IMG/VR virus record: IMGVR_UViG_3300046812_000287
Location: 1-64,000 of that record
Length of the DNA: 64,000 nucleotides
Source of the DNA: a virus
Reading direction: 5' to 3' (one strand)
In this document: one piece after another, positions 24,405-31,524 of the stretch
Position numbering within the stretch: the stretch's first letter is position 1
Layout of the letters: each line of letters begins with the position of its first letter
Translations under genes and position numbers: made by a program
Notes under the pieces: model-generated
The model's database searches: none
What the model was told of the DNA's origin: nothing
What the model saw: the letters and a program-made list of their open reading frames with translations, nothing else

Positions 24405-24754
24405 CTAAGCTCATCATTCCGTTGCTTAGCGGGGAAACATGGGAAGTGGAAGCGGAGATAGTAGGAGACCTAGCGCTTCATCGTCACCGGTTGAAGCCAA
24501 AGGAATGGTCGATCACTCATGTTCCGACCCTGATGAGTTTCAATAAGGTCGTACCACCAGAGTTGACGGCCAACCTAGGTCAGAAGCTCCAGCGGACCCA
24601 ATTACTCGTCTGGATGAAGAAGGTCCAGGAAGGCCTACTCAAGGACTGGCTAGCCATGCGTAAGTTCACCGCTCAGGATGTTAAGGATCACCCCGAGCAC
24701 ACCGTAAAGGTCCGCGAACGGATCAGGAAACACTGTCTAGAAAGGAAACTATGA
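24401..24754 (+). CDS. Unknown early protein, 117 residues
   Basis: An AAGGAGG lies in the preceding gene end, at good distance from the ATG at 24401. The N-terminal half is beta-like (LIIPLLSGETWEVEAEIVGD), and the C-terminal half is a basic helix bundle (LQRTQLLVWMKKVQEGLLKD). No motif is recognised. Confidence 0.5.
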   Translation: MTKLIIPLLSGETWEVEAEIVGDLALHRHRLKPKEWSITHVPTLMSFNKVVPPELTANLGQKLQRTQLLVWMKKVQEGLLKDWLAMRKFTAQDVKDHPEHTVKVRERIRKHCLERKL

Positions 24755-25107
24755 TGTCCAAGCTCTATGATGTTACCATCCGCCTTCCCGCCCACAAGCT
24801 CTCGGTCGTGATCGAAACGCTCAACGGGGAGGGAGACCTGCTCTCAATCGAGCAGGTCGCGGAGGAGAAGAAGCGCAAGCGCGTCGTCACCCACCGCGTA
24901 GACACCCGTGGGAAGACCACCGGAGAGCAGATGATTATTGGGTGCCTCGTCGGAGGTCGCGATGTTACCAAAGACGAGTTAATCAGCGTTTATAAGAAGA
25001 ACGGCCTGTCGGCCAAGAGCGTCAGCCCGGCCATCTCGCGGCTCATCAAGAACGGGCGAGTGGTTCAAGTGCGCAAGCACGTGTACAAGATCGCGCCGAA
25101 GTCGTGA
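24751..25107 (+). CDS. Winged-helix-like protein, 118 residues
   Basis: A double ATG (24751, 24754) overlaps the previous stop. The second half (IIGCLVGGRDVTKDELISVY, then SPAISRLIKNGRVVQVRK) has the helix-turn-helix-wing pattern of small winged-helix regulators. The first half is beta-rich. It may regulate early or middle transcription. The call rests on pattern only. Confidence 0.5.
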   Translation: MMSKLYDVTIRLPAHKLSVVIETLNGEGDLLSIEQVAEEKKRKRVVTHRVDTRGKTTGEQMIIGCLVGGRDVTKDELISVYKKNGLSAKSVSPAISRLIKNGRVVQVRKHVYKIAPKS

Positions 25108-25295
25108 GCAGGAGCCTCAGGTGCCCGAACGACCCGGAGCTATTCGGGGAACACACGTGGATGTTCGGCAGCAATGACGAGCCGCAGAGGGACGACCCTA
25201 CGCACTGCGATAAGTGCGGAGCCGCGCTGATCGATGGCCGTGAGTGGCAGCGACGAAGGGCGCTGATTAAGTCGCGAGGAGAGGAGCTGACGTGA
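25104..25295 (+). CDS. Small protein with CxxC, 63 residues
   Basis: It starts at a GTG inside the upstream stop (CGTGAG). CPNDPELFGEHTW and HCDKCGAAL place three or four Cys/His residues that could form a zinc ribbon. The C-terminus is a basic helix. The function is unknown. Confidence 0.5.
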   Translation: MSRSLRCPNDPELFGEHTWMFGSNDEPQRDDPTHCDKCGAALIDGREWQRRRALIKSRGEELT

Positions 25296-25357
25296 CCCAG
25301 CGCGACCGACCGGGAGAACGACGACCAACCTACCATGACACAGAGGAGTGGACCAAC

Positions 25358-25945
25358 ATGATGACTTTAACAACCAACACACGAGGATCGACTCAGATGG
25401 CCAAGGACTTCACGACTATGACCGGGCCGGCCCTGGTCTCCGCCTACAACGAAATGGCCAACAGCGCTCTCGGCAAGGAACTCGGCGCTAAGCCAGTGAC
25501 GCGTTTTTCCGACCAGCCGGCCGGGGTGAAACGATGTTTAACACTTGCCTCTTCGATAAAAGCCAGGCAAGAAGGGTTGGCAGCTATCAAACCAACTGTC
25601 GTGGAGGATACAGAAGTGACCACCAAGGCGAAGAAGGTTAAGAAGGTGAACGGCGTCAGCAAGACGAGCGCTAGCGCCAACAAGCGTGCAGCGGAGTTCG
25701 GTGCGCGACCGGGGACAGTGCGGGAGAAAATCCTGATCGCACTGGACGACAACTATCGGAAGATGGTTCCGCTCAAGACCCTGCTGAAGGCGGCTTATGG
25801 CCGGGTCGACGACGAAGACAAGGGCGCCCTGTCCATGAGCCTGAAGGGCGCGAACGACACCATCAAGAAGGGGAAACTGCCCTACCAGATCAAGAAGGCG
25901 AAGGACGAGGCTAAAGAGATCAGTTATGGCCTCTATCCGGCATAA
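25358..25945 (+). CDS. Early protein with basic linker and winged-helix-like end, 195 residues
   Basis: The ATG at 25358 follows GAGGAGTGGACCAAC. An upstream GTG (25292), overlapping the previous stop with GAGGAG before it, and a downstream ATG at the MAKDF stretch are alternatives. The N-terminal part (DFTTMTGPALVSAYNEMANS and PVTRFSDQPAGVKRC) matches a small family often seen joined to DUF3489-like regions. A Lys-rich linker follows. The C-terminal part (TVREKILIALDDNYRKMVPLKTLLKAAYG) looks like a winged helix. Probably DNA-binding. Confidence 0.55.
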   Translation: MMTLTTNTRGSTQMAKDFTTMTGPALVSAYNEMANSALGKELGAKPVTRFSDQPAGVKRCLTLASSIKARQEGLAAIKPTVVEDTEVTTKAKKVKKVNGVSKTSASANKRAAEFGARPGTVREKILIALDDNYRKMVPLKTLLKAAYGRVDDEDKGALSMSLKGANDTIKKGKLPYQIKKAKDEAKEISYGLYPA

Positions 25946-26183
25946 GTATTCTCCGACCGAGCAGCGCCTACGGGCGCTGCTTCGCCCGGAGCCGAAGACC
26001 ACCGAGGAGATTTCACGGCTGCTCTATCGCAACCGTGAAGCCCCCTACCACGCGAGGAAGTCCGCGCTGGTCGCTCTGACGTCCCTGGCCGACAAGCTCG
26101 ACCTAAACCGCGACCCGCTGCGGTTGGCCCGGACCGAGCGCGCCGGACCGTACCCGATAAGCTTCTGGCTGGAGAGGCGGTGA
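25926..26183 (+). CDS. Small winged-helix-like protein, 85 residues
   Basis: It overlaps the previous gene by 20 bases, with AAAGAGA before the ATG. The segment YSPTEQRLRALLRPEPKTTE and EISRLLYRNREAPYHARKSALVAL reads as a helix-turn-helix of the MarR/winged type. The end is a short wing-like strand (GPYPISFWLERR). It may be a transcription regulator. Confidence 0.5.
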   Translation: MASIRHKYSPTEQRLRALLRPEPKTTEEISRLLYRNREAPYHARKSALVALTSLADKLDLNRDPLRLARTERAGPYPISFWLERR

Positions 26184-26186
26184 CGT

Positions 26187-26363
26187 ATGGCACGAGCAAG
26201 CGTTAAGCTTATACACTATAGCTTGACCGGAAAGCTACGATGGAGCGGTCGCGTACTCGAACAAGAGTATAAGTGTGAGGTGACTGAGACGGATGAGATA
26301 GCATGTGAAAGCAGGATCATCAGCGAGACCATCAAGTGGATCGCAGTTCCGGAGAAGGACTGA
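26187..26363 (+). CDS. Small protein, 58 residues
   Basis: The ATG at 26187 is three bases after the previous stop. It is followed by a beta-rich sequence (VKLIHYSLTGKLRWSGRVLE, then YKCEVTETDEIACESRIIS). The stop overlaps the start of the SNF2-like gene (TGATG), supporting coupling. No family is recognised. Confidence 0.5.
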   Translation: MARASVKLIHYSLTGKLRWSGRVLEQEYKCEVTETDEIACESRIISETIKWIAVPEKD

Positions 26364-27835
26364 TGTACCAACCCCGACGCAAGGCCGACGAGAACCAGGT
26401 CGCGGCCATCAAGAAGATGCGCGGCAAGGAGGCCTTCGCGCTGCTGATGGCGATGCGCATGAGGAAGTCGAAGGTCATCATCGACGAGTTCGGGGAGAAG
26501 GAACTGAAGGGCCAAGCCAATGACTTGGTCATAATAGCTCCGGCTGGCTGCTACCGGACATGGTTAGAGGCGCTCAATGATGATCTTTCAACTGACCTTT
26601 GGTCGCGGCTCAGGGCCCATGTCTGGACCTCTGGGAGTAGCGTAGGCGAACGCAATCTGCGGCGTGACATGCTTGAGTACGGTCGCGCTTCTGACCCGCC
26701 GCGCTGTCTTATAATGAACGTGGAGGCGCTGTCACGTGCTGGAGATGCACGAGACTTCTTGGAGAGATTTCTTAATAGTCGTAACATGCGTCGGTCCATG
26801 GTCGCCGTCGACGAGTCGACCGTCATCAAGAACCACTCAGCCGCGCGGACGAAGTACGTCAACAGGACGATACGGCCGCTGGCGACCTACCGACGCATCC
26901 TGTCCGGGCTGCCCACGCCGCGCTCGCCGCTGGACCTATACTCGCAGTTCGAGTTCCTCGACTGGCGCATCCTCGGGCACAAGTCGTGGTGGACGTTCCG
27001 GGCGTCGGTCGCGCACCTGCGCCAGCAGTGGTTCGGAGGGCGCTCGGTCGTGATGATCGACCAGGACCAGGGCATGAACGGCTTCAAGCCGGAGGCCGTG
27101 GCCCAGCTGCAGAAAACAATTGCGCCATACTCCTACCGCGTCGAGTTCCGGCCGAAGGTTCCGACCACCTACTCGATCCGTGACGTGGAGATGACGCCCG
27201 AGCAGGAGAAGGCCTACCGCGAGATAAGGGACTTCGCCACGACCGAGCTCAGCGCTGGCGTACACGTGACTGCCACGGTCGTCATCGCGCAGATAATGCG
27301 CCTCCACCAGGTCCTCTGCGGACACACGGTGGACGAGCTGGGGAACGCGCACCACGTCCCGGAGAACCGGACCGTGGCGCTCCTGGAGCTGCTGGAGGAC
27401 TACGGCGGCAAGGCGCTGGTCTGGTGCAGCTACGACACCGACGTCCGCAAGGTCGCCGGGGCGCTGGCGGAGGAGTACGGGGAGGAGAGCGTCGCGCGCT
27501 TCTGGGGCGGGAACCTCAAGAGCCGTGACGAGGAGGACCGCAGGTTCAAGACCGACCCGCGCTGCCGCTTCTCGGTCGGGACGCCGGCCGCCGGAGGACG
27601 TGGAAGAACATTAGATATGGCGGACTTATCGGTATATTATTCCTCGACCGACAACCTTGAGCACCGTGACCAGTCCGAGCAGCGCACCATGGGCCGCGAC
27701 AAGGCGCGCGGCGTCGACGTGGTCGACCTGATATGCCGGGGGACGGTCGAGGAGAAGATACTCAGCGCCCTGAGGAAGAAGATCAACATGGCCCAAGTCA
27801 TCAACGGCGACACCTGGAGAGAGTGGATAGTATGA
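26363..27835 (+). CDS. SNF2-like superfamily 2 ATPase with unusual Walker A
   Basis: The 490-residue product has the SF2/SNF2 layout. There is a motif I region AFALLMAMRMRKSKVIIDEF (residues 24-43), motif II VDESTVIKN (149-157) and motif III LSGLPTPRSP. The second RecA-like domain has ALVWCSYDTDV, VGTPAAGGRGRTLD and SEQRTMGRDKA. In most phage relatives motif I reads like MRLGKT. Here the Gly before Lys is Arg (MRMRKSK), which is unusual for an ATPase. Such proteins remodel or unwind DNA-protein complexes. It starts at the ATG overlapping the previous stop. Confidence 0.82.
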   Translation: MYQPRRKADENQVAAIKKMRGKEAFALLMAMRMRKSKVIIDEFGEKELKGQANDLVIIAPAGCYRTWLEALNDDLSTDLWSRLRAHVWTSGSSVGERNLRRDMLEYGRASDPPRCLIMNVEALSRAGDARDFLERFLNSRNMRRSMVAVDESTVIKNHSAARTKYVNRTIRPLATYRRILSGLPTPRSPLDLYSQFEFLDWRILGHKSWWTFRASVAHLRQQWFGGRSVVMIDQDQGMNGFKPEAVAQLQKTIAPYSYRVEFRPKVPTTYSIRDVEMTPEQEKAYREIRDFATTELSAGVHVTATVVIAQIMRLHQVLCGHTVDELGNAHHVPENRTVALLELLEDYGGKALVWCSYDTDVRKVAGALAEEYGEESVARFWGGNLKSRDEEDRRFKTDPRCRFSVGTPAAGGRGRTLDMADLSVYYSSTDNLEHRDQSEQRTMGRDKARGVDVVDLICRGTVEEKILSALRKKINMAQVINGDTWREWIV

Positions 27836-27888
27836 TCACCACCAATCGGCGCGGTCAAGACGACCAAGGTGAACTTCTGGAGGTGAAA

Positions 27889-28257
27889 ATGATCCGAGCT
27901 ATAGCCAAGGACTACGAGGACCGCCTGCGTGCCGACGCCGCTGAGGGCTTGTCGTACACCCAGACCGCCGCGCGCCACGACCTCAGAAGGATGCAGGTGG
28001 CGGGGATGGCCAAGCGCCTAGGCATCAGGTTCAGCGGTGCCCGCGCCAGCGCCCCGAGGCCTCCAAGCCCTTCGCGAGTGAAGAAGCCGCCGGTGCCGGC
28101 GGCGCAGTGCCTCGTCAGGCCTGACGTTCCGATACGAACAGTGGCGGTTAGGAATGACCGCAGCGGGCGCCCCGTGAGCTGCTGCTGGTCGGGGTGCGTC
28201 AAGCCGCCCGTGGCGGTCGGCAAGCCCTACTGCGACGAGCACTGGAGGCTGAGATGA
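27889..28257 (+). CDS. GcrA-like regulator
   Basis: The ATG at 27889 has GGAGG five bases upstream, giving 122 residues; an ATG at 27832 overlapping the previous stop is an alternative (141 residues). The N-terminal helix-turn-helix (YEDRLRADAAEGLSYTQTAA and LRRMQVAGMAKRLGIRF) matches the GcrA pattern in which a '.EGlS..qIA..lgv.R.av.gk..RLGl' unit is followed by a basic Pro-rich linker. The C-terminus SCCWSGCVKPPVAVGKPYCD-EHWRLR matches the terminal Cys/His segment of GcrA. GcrA is an alphaproteobacterial cell-cycle factor that works with sigma70 and GANTC methylation. The phage copy is shorter. Confidence 0.72.
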   Translation: MIRAIAKDYEDRLRADAAEGLSYTQTAARHDLRRMQVAGMAKRLGIRFSGARASAPRPPSPSRVKKPPVPAAQCLVRPDVPIRTVAVRNDRSGRPVSCCWSGCVKPPVAVGKPYCDEHWRLR

Positions 28258-29012
28258 GAGCGCTGCTAGTCGCCGCCCTGCTCGCGCCGCAGCTCGCGAC
28301 CGCCGCCGACCTGTCGGTGCCGCCGTCGGTGCTAGACCTGCCGAAGCACTACGACTGCCCGCTGGCGCAGGACGACGACGCGGTCCTGGCCGCGCTCCTC
28401 GATCTGGCGTTCCCCGACGTCATCCACCCGGAGGACGAGGACATCAACTGGGACGTCGTCAGGTGGCTTGAGTCGCGCATATTCTGCGTCAAGCCGGACC
28501 TGCTGGTGATAGCAGATGATGAGGAAGGGAGCTTCGGAGGCGGGAGCTTCGGAGGTGGCGGAGGCGGGAGCTTCGGAGGCGGGAGCTTCGGAGGCGGGAG
28601 CTTCGGAGGCGGGAGCTTCGGAGGCGGGAGCTTCGGAGGCGGGAGCTTCGGAGGCGGGAGCTTCGGAGGCGGGAGCTTCGGCGGAGGCGGAGGCGGAGGC
28701 GGAGGCGGAGGCGGAGGCGGAGGAAATATGACCCCAACTAACCCGCCGCATGTTACCCCTCACATGCCGACGCCGCCGGCCACCCCGCTGCCCGGGTCAA
28801 TATGGTTGTTTGCCTCTGGGCTGTTGCTTCTTGCCTTGACAAAGGTAGCGCGCCGCGTCCCGTCTCGTCCACCGGGAGGGGTTGATGTCGAGTTGGGGTC
28901 GCGGCGCGCGCCTAGCGATCGACGGGAGGAAACACGTCGACCGATAGCTAGTGCCCCTGGAGTGCCTTCAGCTGGGAGGACAGCTCCAGGACCTGGTTGT
29001 CGATGCTCTTGA
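28254..29012 (+). CDS. Exported Gly-rich repeat protein with PEP-CTERM-like end
   Basis: The ATG follows TGGAGG and gives 252 residues. Residues 1-18 are a signal peptide (MRALLVAALLAPQLATAA). Residues about 92-158 are GSFGG repeats and a poly-Gly run. Residues 178-201 (PLPGSIWLFASGLLLLALTK-VARR) form a Pro-Leu-Pro, hydrophobic helix and basic cluster, as in PEP-CTERM/VPLP sorting signals. Unlike typical sorting signals, about 50 more residues follow, rich in Arg, Pro and Ser, overlapping the convergent gene's end by 65 bases. It probably goes to the cell envelope. The role is unknown. Confidence 0.65.
   Translation: MRALLVAALLAPQLATAADLSVPPSVLDLPKHYDCPLAQDDDAVLAALLDLAFPDVIHPEDEDINWDVVRWLESRIFCVKPDLLVIADDEEGSFGGGSFGGGGGGSFGGGSFGGGSFGGGSFGGGSFGGGSFGGGSFGGGSFGGGGGGGGGGGGGGGNMTPTNPPHVTPHMPTPPATPLPGSIWLFASGLLLLALTKVARRVPSRPPGGVDVELGSRRAPSDRREETRRPIASAPGVPSAGRTAPGPGCRCS
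28527..28723 (+). repeat. 15-bp and 6-bp tandem repeats inside the Gly-rich gene
   Basis: The 15-base unit GGGAGCTTCGGAGGC occurs in near-perfect tandem from 28527. One variant carries a 9-base insertion (28542-28565), and seven uninterrupted perfect copies lie at 28566-28670. A GGAGGC 6-base repeat then runs to 28723. All units keep the frame. Such arrays change copy number by slippage. Confidence 0.9.
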
Positions 29013-29421
29013 CGACGTCGTCGATCGACTTCTGCTGGCCCGCGATTATCTGGATGGCCACCGGGTCCTTGGTCGTGTGGGACTGGAGGTCGAGCCGCGA
29101 GCGCGCGTCGAGCTGCTGCTGGCGCGAGGCCTTGAGCGTCTCGATGCGGCCGGAGATGATGTAGATGCCCTGGCTGTCGACCTTCGAGGCTATCGGCTCG
29201 ACCACCTGCCTGATCTGCCCGCCGACGTACTCGTAGGTGGCGAACTTCGGGCCGCCGAGGCCAAGGTAGGCGCTCCACCCCGCGTAGGCCGCGACCAGCG
29301 CCCCGACCGCCCACGCTACCCACATGACGACGCCCTTCTTGAGGACCGTGGCTGGGTCGTCCTTGATCCGGACGTCGACACGGGTGGCAGCCTTTGCGCG
29401 GCGCGGGCGCGGGCGCGTCAC
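28948..29421 (-). CDS. Membrane protein with long periplasmic helix, 157 residues
   Basis: The GTG at 29421 overlaps the stop of the gene before (CAGTGACG). A basic N-terminus leads into one membrane segment at about residues 30-54 (VVMWVAWAVGALVAAYAGWS). This is followed by a long helical, charged region with a coiled-coil pattern (SLDQ/IETLKASRQQQLDARSRLDL and KSIDDVVKSIDNQVLELSSQ). The N-in topology with an outer helix resembles an inner-membrane spanin, but a matching lipoprotein is not adjacent. It is the last gene of the late chain. Confidence 0.6.
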   Translation of the reverse strand: MTRPRPRRAKAATRVDVRIKDDPATVLKKGVVMWVAWAVGALVAAYAGWSAYLGLGGPKFATYEYVGGQIRQVVEPIASKVDSQGIYIISGRIETLKASRQQQLDARSRLDLQSHTTKDPVAIQIIAGQQKSIDDVVKSIDNQVLELSSQLKALQGH

Positions 29422-29510
29422 TGGAACACCCGTTCCAGGACCTGCGCCAGCGTGACGCCGACGACGACGCAGGCGCAGATGGCGAGCAGCAGCCACGTCT
29501 CCGCCCGCAC
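29418..29510 (-). CDS. Tiny membrane protein, 30 residues
   Basis: A GTG overlaps the upstream TAG with a perfect GGGAGG five bases away. The peptide is one hydrophobic helix (TWLLLAICACVVVGVTLAQV). The strong ribosome-binding site supports real translation. Confidence 0.5.
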   Translation of the reverse strand: MRAETWLLLAICACVVVGVTLAQVLERVFQ

Positions 29511-29668
29511 TAGAGCCTCCCCAGCAGCAGGAGGACCAGGACGACCACCAGCACCAGTCCGAGGACGCCGTTCACGCCGTGGCCGTAGCCGAAGCCCGGT
29601 CCGCCTCCGATGCCCGAGAAGCCGCCGCACAAGACGATGAGGAGGACGATGAGGAGGACTAGACCCAT
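29510..29668 (-). CDS. DUF3309-like small membrane protein, 52 residues
   Basis: The ATG at 29668 lies behind GGAGG. It has two hydrophobic segments (GLVLLIVLLIVLCGG and VLGLVLVVVLVLLLLGRL) separated by a Gly/Tyr-rich turn (GIGGGPGFGYGHGVNG). This is the layout of the DUF3309 family found in many proteobacteria and phages. Function unknown, possibly a membrane modifier. Confidence 0.65.
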   Translation of the reverse strand: MGLVLLIVLLIVLCGGFSGIGGGPGFGYGHGVNGVLGLVLVVVLVLLLLGRL

Positions 29669-29916
29669 GGCACACCTCCGAGGAAGCCGAGCGGGCTGAG
29701 GCGGTGAGCCCCGGTGAGCTGCGGGTAGACGGAGAACAGCCACACGATGACAGCGATCAGGACCAGCAGCATCACGATGATCTTGCCGACCTTGTAGACT
29801 GTGGGATCAAGCTCGATCCCACACAGCTTGAGTATCCAGACGATGGCCACCGCCACGAAGATGATGACGGCTACCTGCAGGCAGAGGTACAGGAGCGATA
29901 TGAGGATGCTTTCCAT
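29659..29916 (-). CDS. Two-pass membrane protein, 85 residues
   Basis: The ATG at 29916 follows AGGATAG. The hydrophobic segments are residues 4-30 (ILISLLYLCLQVAVIIFVAV-AIVWIL) and 45-61 (IIVMLLVLIAVIVWLFSV). The end overlaps the next start. Such a two-helix protein could be a holin, but so could several of its neighbours. Confidence 0.55.
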   Translation of the reverse strand: MESILISLLYLCLQVAVIIFVAVAIVWILKLCGIELDPTVYKVGKIIVMLLVLIAVIVWLFSVYPQLTGAHRLSPLGFLGGVPWV

Positions 29917-29930
29917 AGCACACTATCCTT

Positions 29931-30020
29931 TCAGTTGACGTGGACGCCGAGGCGCGACGCCACGAGAGCTATGACCAAGGCCCACAGTATGACGACGATC
30001 ATGACCTTTACGTCTGTCAT
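29931..30020 (-). CDS. Tiny membrane protein, 29 residues
   Basis: The ATG overlaps the upstream TGA (TGATG). The product is a single helix (MTDVKVMIVVILWALVIALV followed by ASRLGVHVN). Coupling supports its reality, though the length makes the call tentative. Confidence 0.45.
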   Translation of the reverse strand: MTDVKVMIVVILWALVIALVASRLGVHVN

Positions 30021-30514
30021 CACATCTTTGCCCACAACACGACGGCGACGCCGAGGGCAACCGACATGAGCGACACGACCATCTTCGACCTGGTCGGGGA
30101 GCCGCTCTCCATGTCGATGGCGAGGATGTGCAGGACGCCAGCGATGGTCATCAGCAGGATCATGTAGCCGCGCCACGCGTCGTGCGCCCCGATGGGCCCC
30201 TTCAGGACGCCCTGGGCGTAGAGGAAGCGCGAGACCCGCCACACCCCGTTCCCGAACCAGGCCATGCATATACCGAAGCGCAGCATGAAGGCCCGGTCTA
30301 CCAGCATGTGGCAGTTGAACAGCGACCACGTCAGGTAGTACGCCGCCGCGGTGAACGAGACTATGATCAGCGGACCGTCGAGGAGGTCGTTGAGCGTGTA
30401 CGGGTCGACGTAGCGATTGGCCACCCAGTAGAGGCTGGACGCCAGAAATATGCCGAACATCAAGGTACAAGACGTGCACTCGCCTCCCATGATGCTATTT
30501 ATTGCTCTTCTCAC
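30020..30514 (-). CDS. Polytopic membrane protein, 164 residues
   Basis: The GTG at 30514 sits five bases after AAGGAGG. Hydrophobic segments lie near residues 15-30, 50-68, 80-95, 115-135 and 145-160, so four or five membrane passes are likely. One Cys pair (CTSC) lies close to the N-terminus. No family is recognised. Confidence 0.6.
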   Translation of the reverse strand: MRRAINSIMGGECTSCTLMFGIFLASSLYWVANRYVDPYTLNDLLDGPLIIVSFTAAAYYLTWSLFNCHMLVDRAFMLRFGICMAWFGNGVWRVSRFLYAQGVLKGPIGAHDAWRGYMILLMTIAGVLHILAIDMESGSPTRSKMVVSLMSVALGVAVVLWAKM

Positions 30515-30698
30515 CGGCACCTCCTTTACTATTTTCTTTGTTCGTGGTGGTCGTAATCTCCGTGAGCAGCTCGTGGATGGCGTCGTGCGCGTTGTTGCGG
30601 CTCACGCAGCTGACCCTGTCGGCGTGCTCGGCGGCTGCGGTCCGCCTGGTCCGGAGGCCTATGATCTCTTTGATGCTCATGATGATCCGCTCAAGCAC
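30495..30698 (-). CDS. Small hydrophilic protein, 67 residues
   Basis: A GTG at 30698 overlaps the preceding gene by eight bases; an ATG at 30680 is an alternative. The N-terminal helix (ERIIMSIKEIIGLRTRRTAA) is followed by a polar tail rich in Thr, Asn and Lys. It has no membrane segment, unlike its neighbours. The function is unknown. Confidence 0.45.
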   Translation of the reverse strand: MLERIIMSIKEIIGLRTRRTAAAEHADRVSCVSRNNAHDAIHELLTEITTTTNKENSKGGAGEKSNK

Positions 30699-30918
30699 GT
30701 CGGTTCCTGTCCTGCATGGCCCTGGTCAGGTCCTTGACACTCTGGGTGAGGTCGGCCATTAGCTTCTGGTTCGCGAGGCCCTCGGCGATCCGCTTCTCCT
30801 GGACCTCGTCGTACTTCATGACCAGCCGATACAGCATGACCAGGGCCAGGATGAGTATCGCCCCGACCAGACCCTGCTTGAGGATGGTCTCAAGGATGGC
30901 ATCTATGCTAAGGGGCAA
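30691..30918 (-). CDS. Membrane protein with coiled coil, possible inner spanin or holin, 75 residues
   Basis: A TTG at 30918 follows AGGA-CTGGCG. Residues 14-31 are hydrophobic (QGLVGAILILALVMLYRLV), followed by a charged helix (YDEVQEKRIAEGLANQ and MADLTQSVKDLTRAMQDRN). It overlaps the lipoprotein gene by 11 bases, as Rz1-type genes overlap Rz. The protein is shorter than a normal Rz (about 150). Confidence 0.55.
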   Translation of the reverse strand: MPLSIDAILETILKQGLVGAILILALVMLYRLVMKYDEVQEKRIAEGLANQKLMADLTQSVKDLTRAMQDRNRRA

Positions 30919-31054
30919 CGCCAGTCCTGTAGTAGCGGTTGAGCTCCGCGCGGGTCACGCTGGGCGGGTCCTTGAGCGTCGGCGCCGGGCGCGGGCGGAG
31001 CGTCGCGCACCCGACCAGCAGCAGCAGAGTCGCGACTACGATTAGCCTGATCAT
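30908..31054 (-). CDS. Small lipoprotein, candidate outer-membrane spanin (Rz1-like), 48 residues
   Basis: The ATG at 31054 overlaps the previous stop (ATGA). The N-terminus is a lipoprotein signal with a lipobox (LLLLVGC, Cys16), followed by a Pro-rich mature part (ATLRPRPAPTLKDPPSV). The size, lipobox and Pro content fit Rz1-like outer-membrane spanins, which fuse inner and outer membranes during lysis. Confidence 0.65.
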   Translation of the reverse strand: MIRLIVVATLLLLVGCATLRPRPAPTLKDPPSVTRAELNRYYRTGVAP

Positions 31055-31524
31055 CTGTCGCTCGCTCCCGGGCGGCTGAACCACATGTGGCCGATCGCGA
31101 GCGCGGTGGCCGAGCCGAACATGAAGCTGATGATCACGTGGTCCGAGGCCGCGACGTCACCGGCGCCGAGCGGGTCCGTCATCCCCTCCCAGCTTATGGG
31201 CCACAGCCAAAGGAAGTTGAACGAGCCGGGGCCGACCAACTTGTCTATCAGGTAAATCTTCGCCCGGTAGATGCCCGGGGGAATGAGGTACAGCGCGAAC
31301 ACCCACAGCAGTATCTTGTTGCCGGCGATGGTGCTGAGGCGGACGTTCGACTCGTGGGCCTCGACCGCGGCCTGGTTGACCACCGCCTTCGTAACCTCGG
31401 TGTCGCCGCCGATCTTCGCCTGGATGATCTGGACCTTGGCGTTGTAGAAGGCCTGGGTGAAGGCCGTGACCCCACCTGTTATGGAGGGGATGGCGGTGAA
31501 GAACGCGAGGATGACGCTGATCAT
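31051..31524 (-). CDS. Membrane protein, candidate holin-associated, 157 residues
   Basis: The start overlaps the upstream stop region. The first segment is mildly hydrophobic (ISVILAFFTAIPSITGGVTAF). Two more hydrophobic segments follow a charged helix: ILLWVFALYLIPPGI and HVIISFMFGSATALAIGHMW. It follows the endolysin and the 113-residue membrane gene, so it may belong to the lysis set. Confidence 0.55.
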   Translation of the reverse strand: MISVILAFFTAIPSITGGVTAFTQAFYNAKVQIIQAKIGGDTEVTKAVVNQAAVEAHESNVRLSTIAGNKILLWVFALYLIPPGIYRAKIYLIDKLVGPGSFNFLWLWPISWEGMTDPLGAGDVAASDHVIISFMFGSATALAIGHMWFSRPGASDR

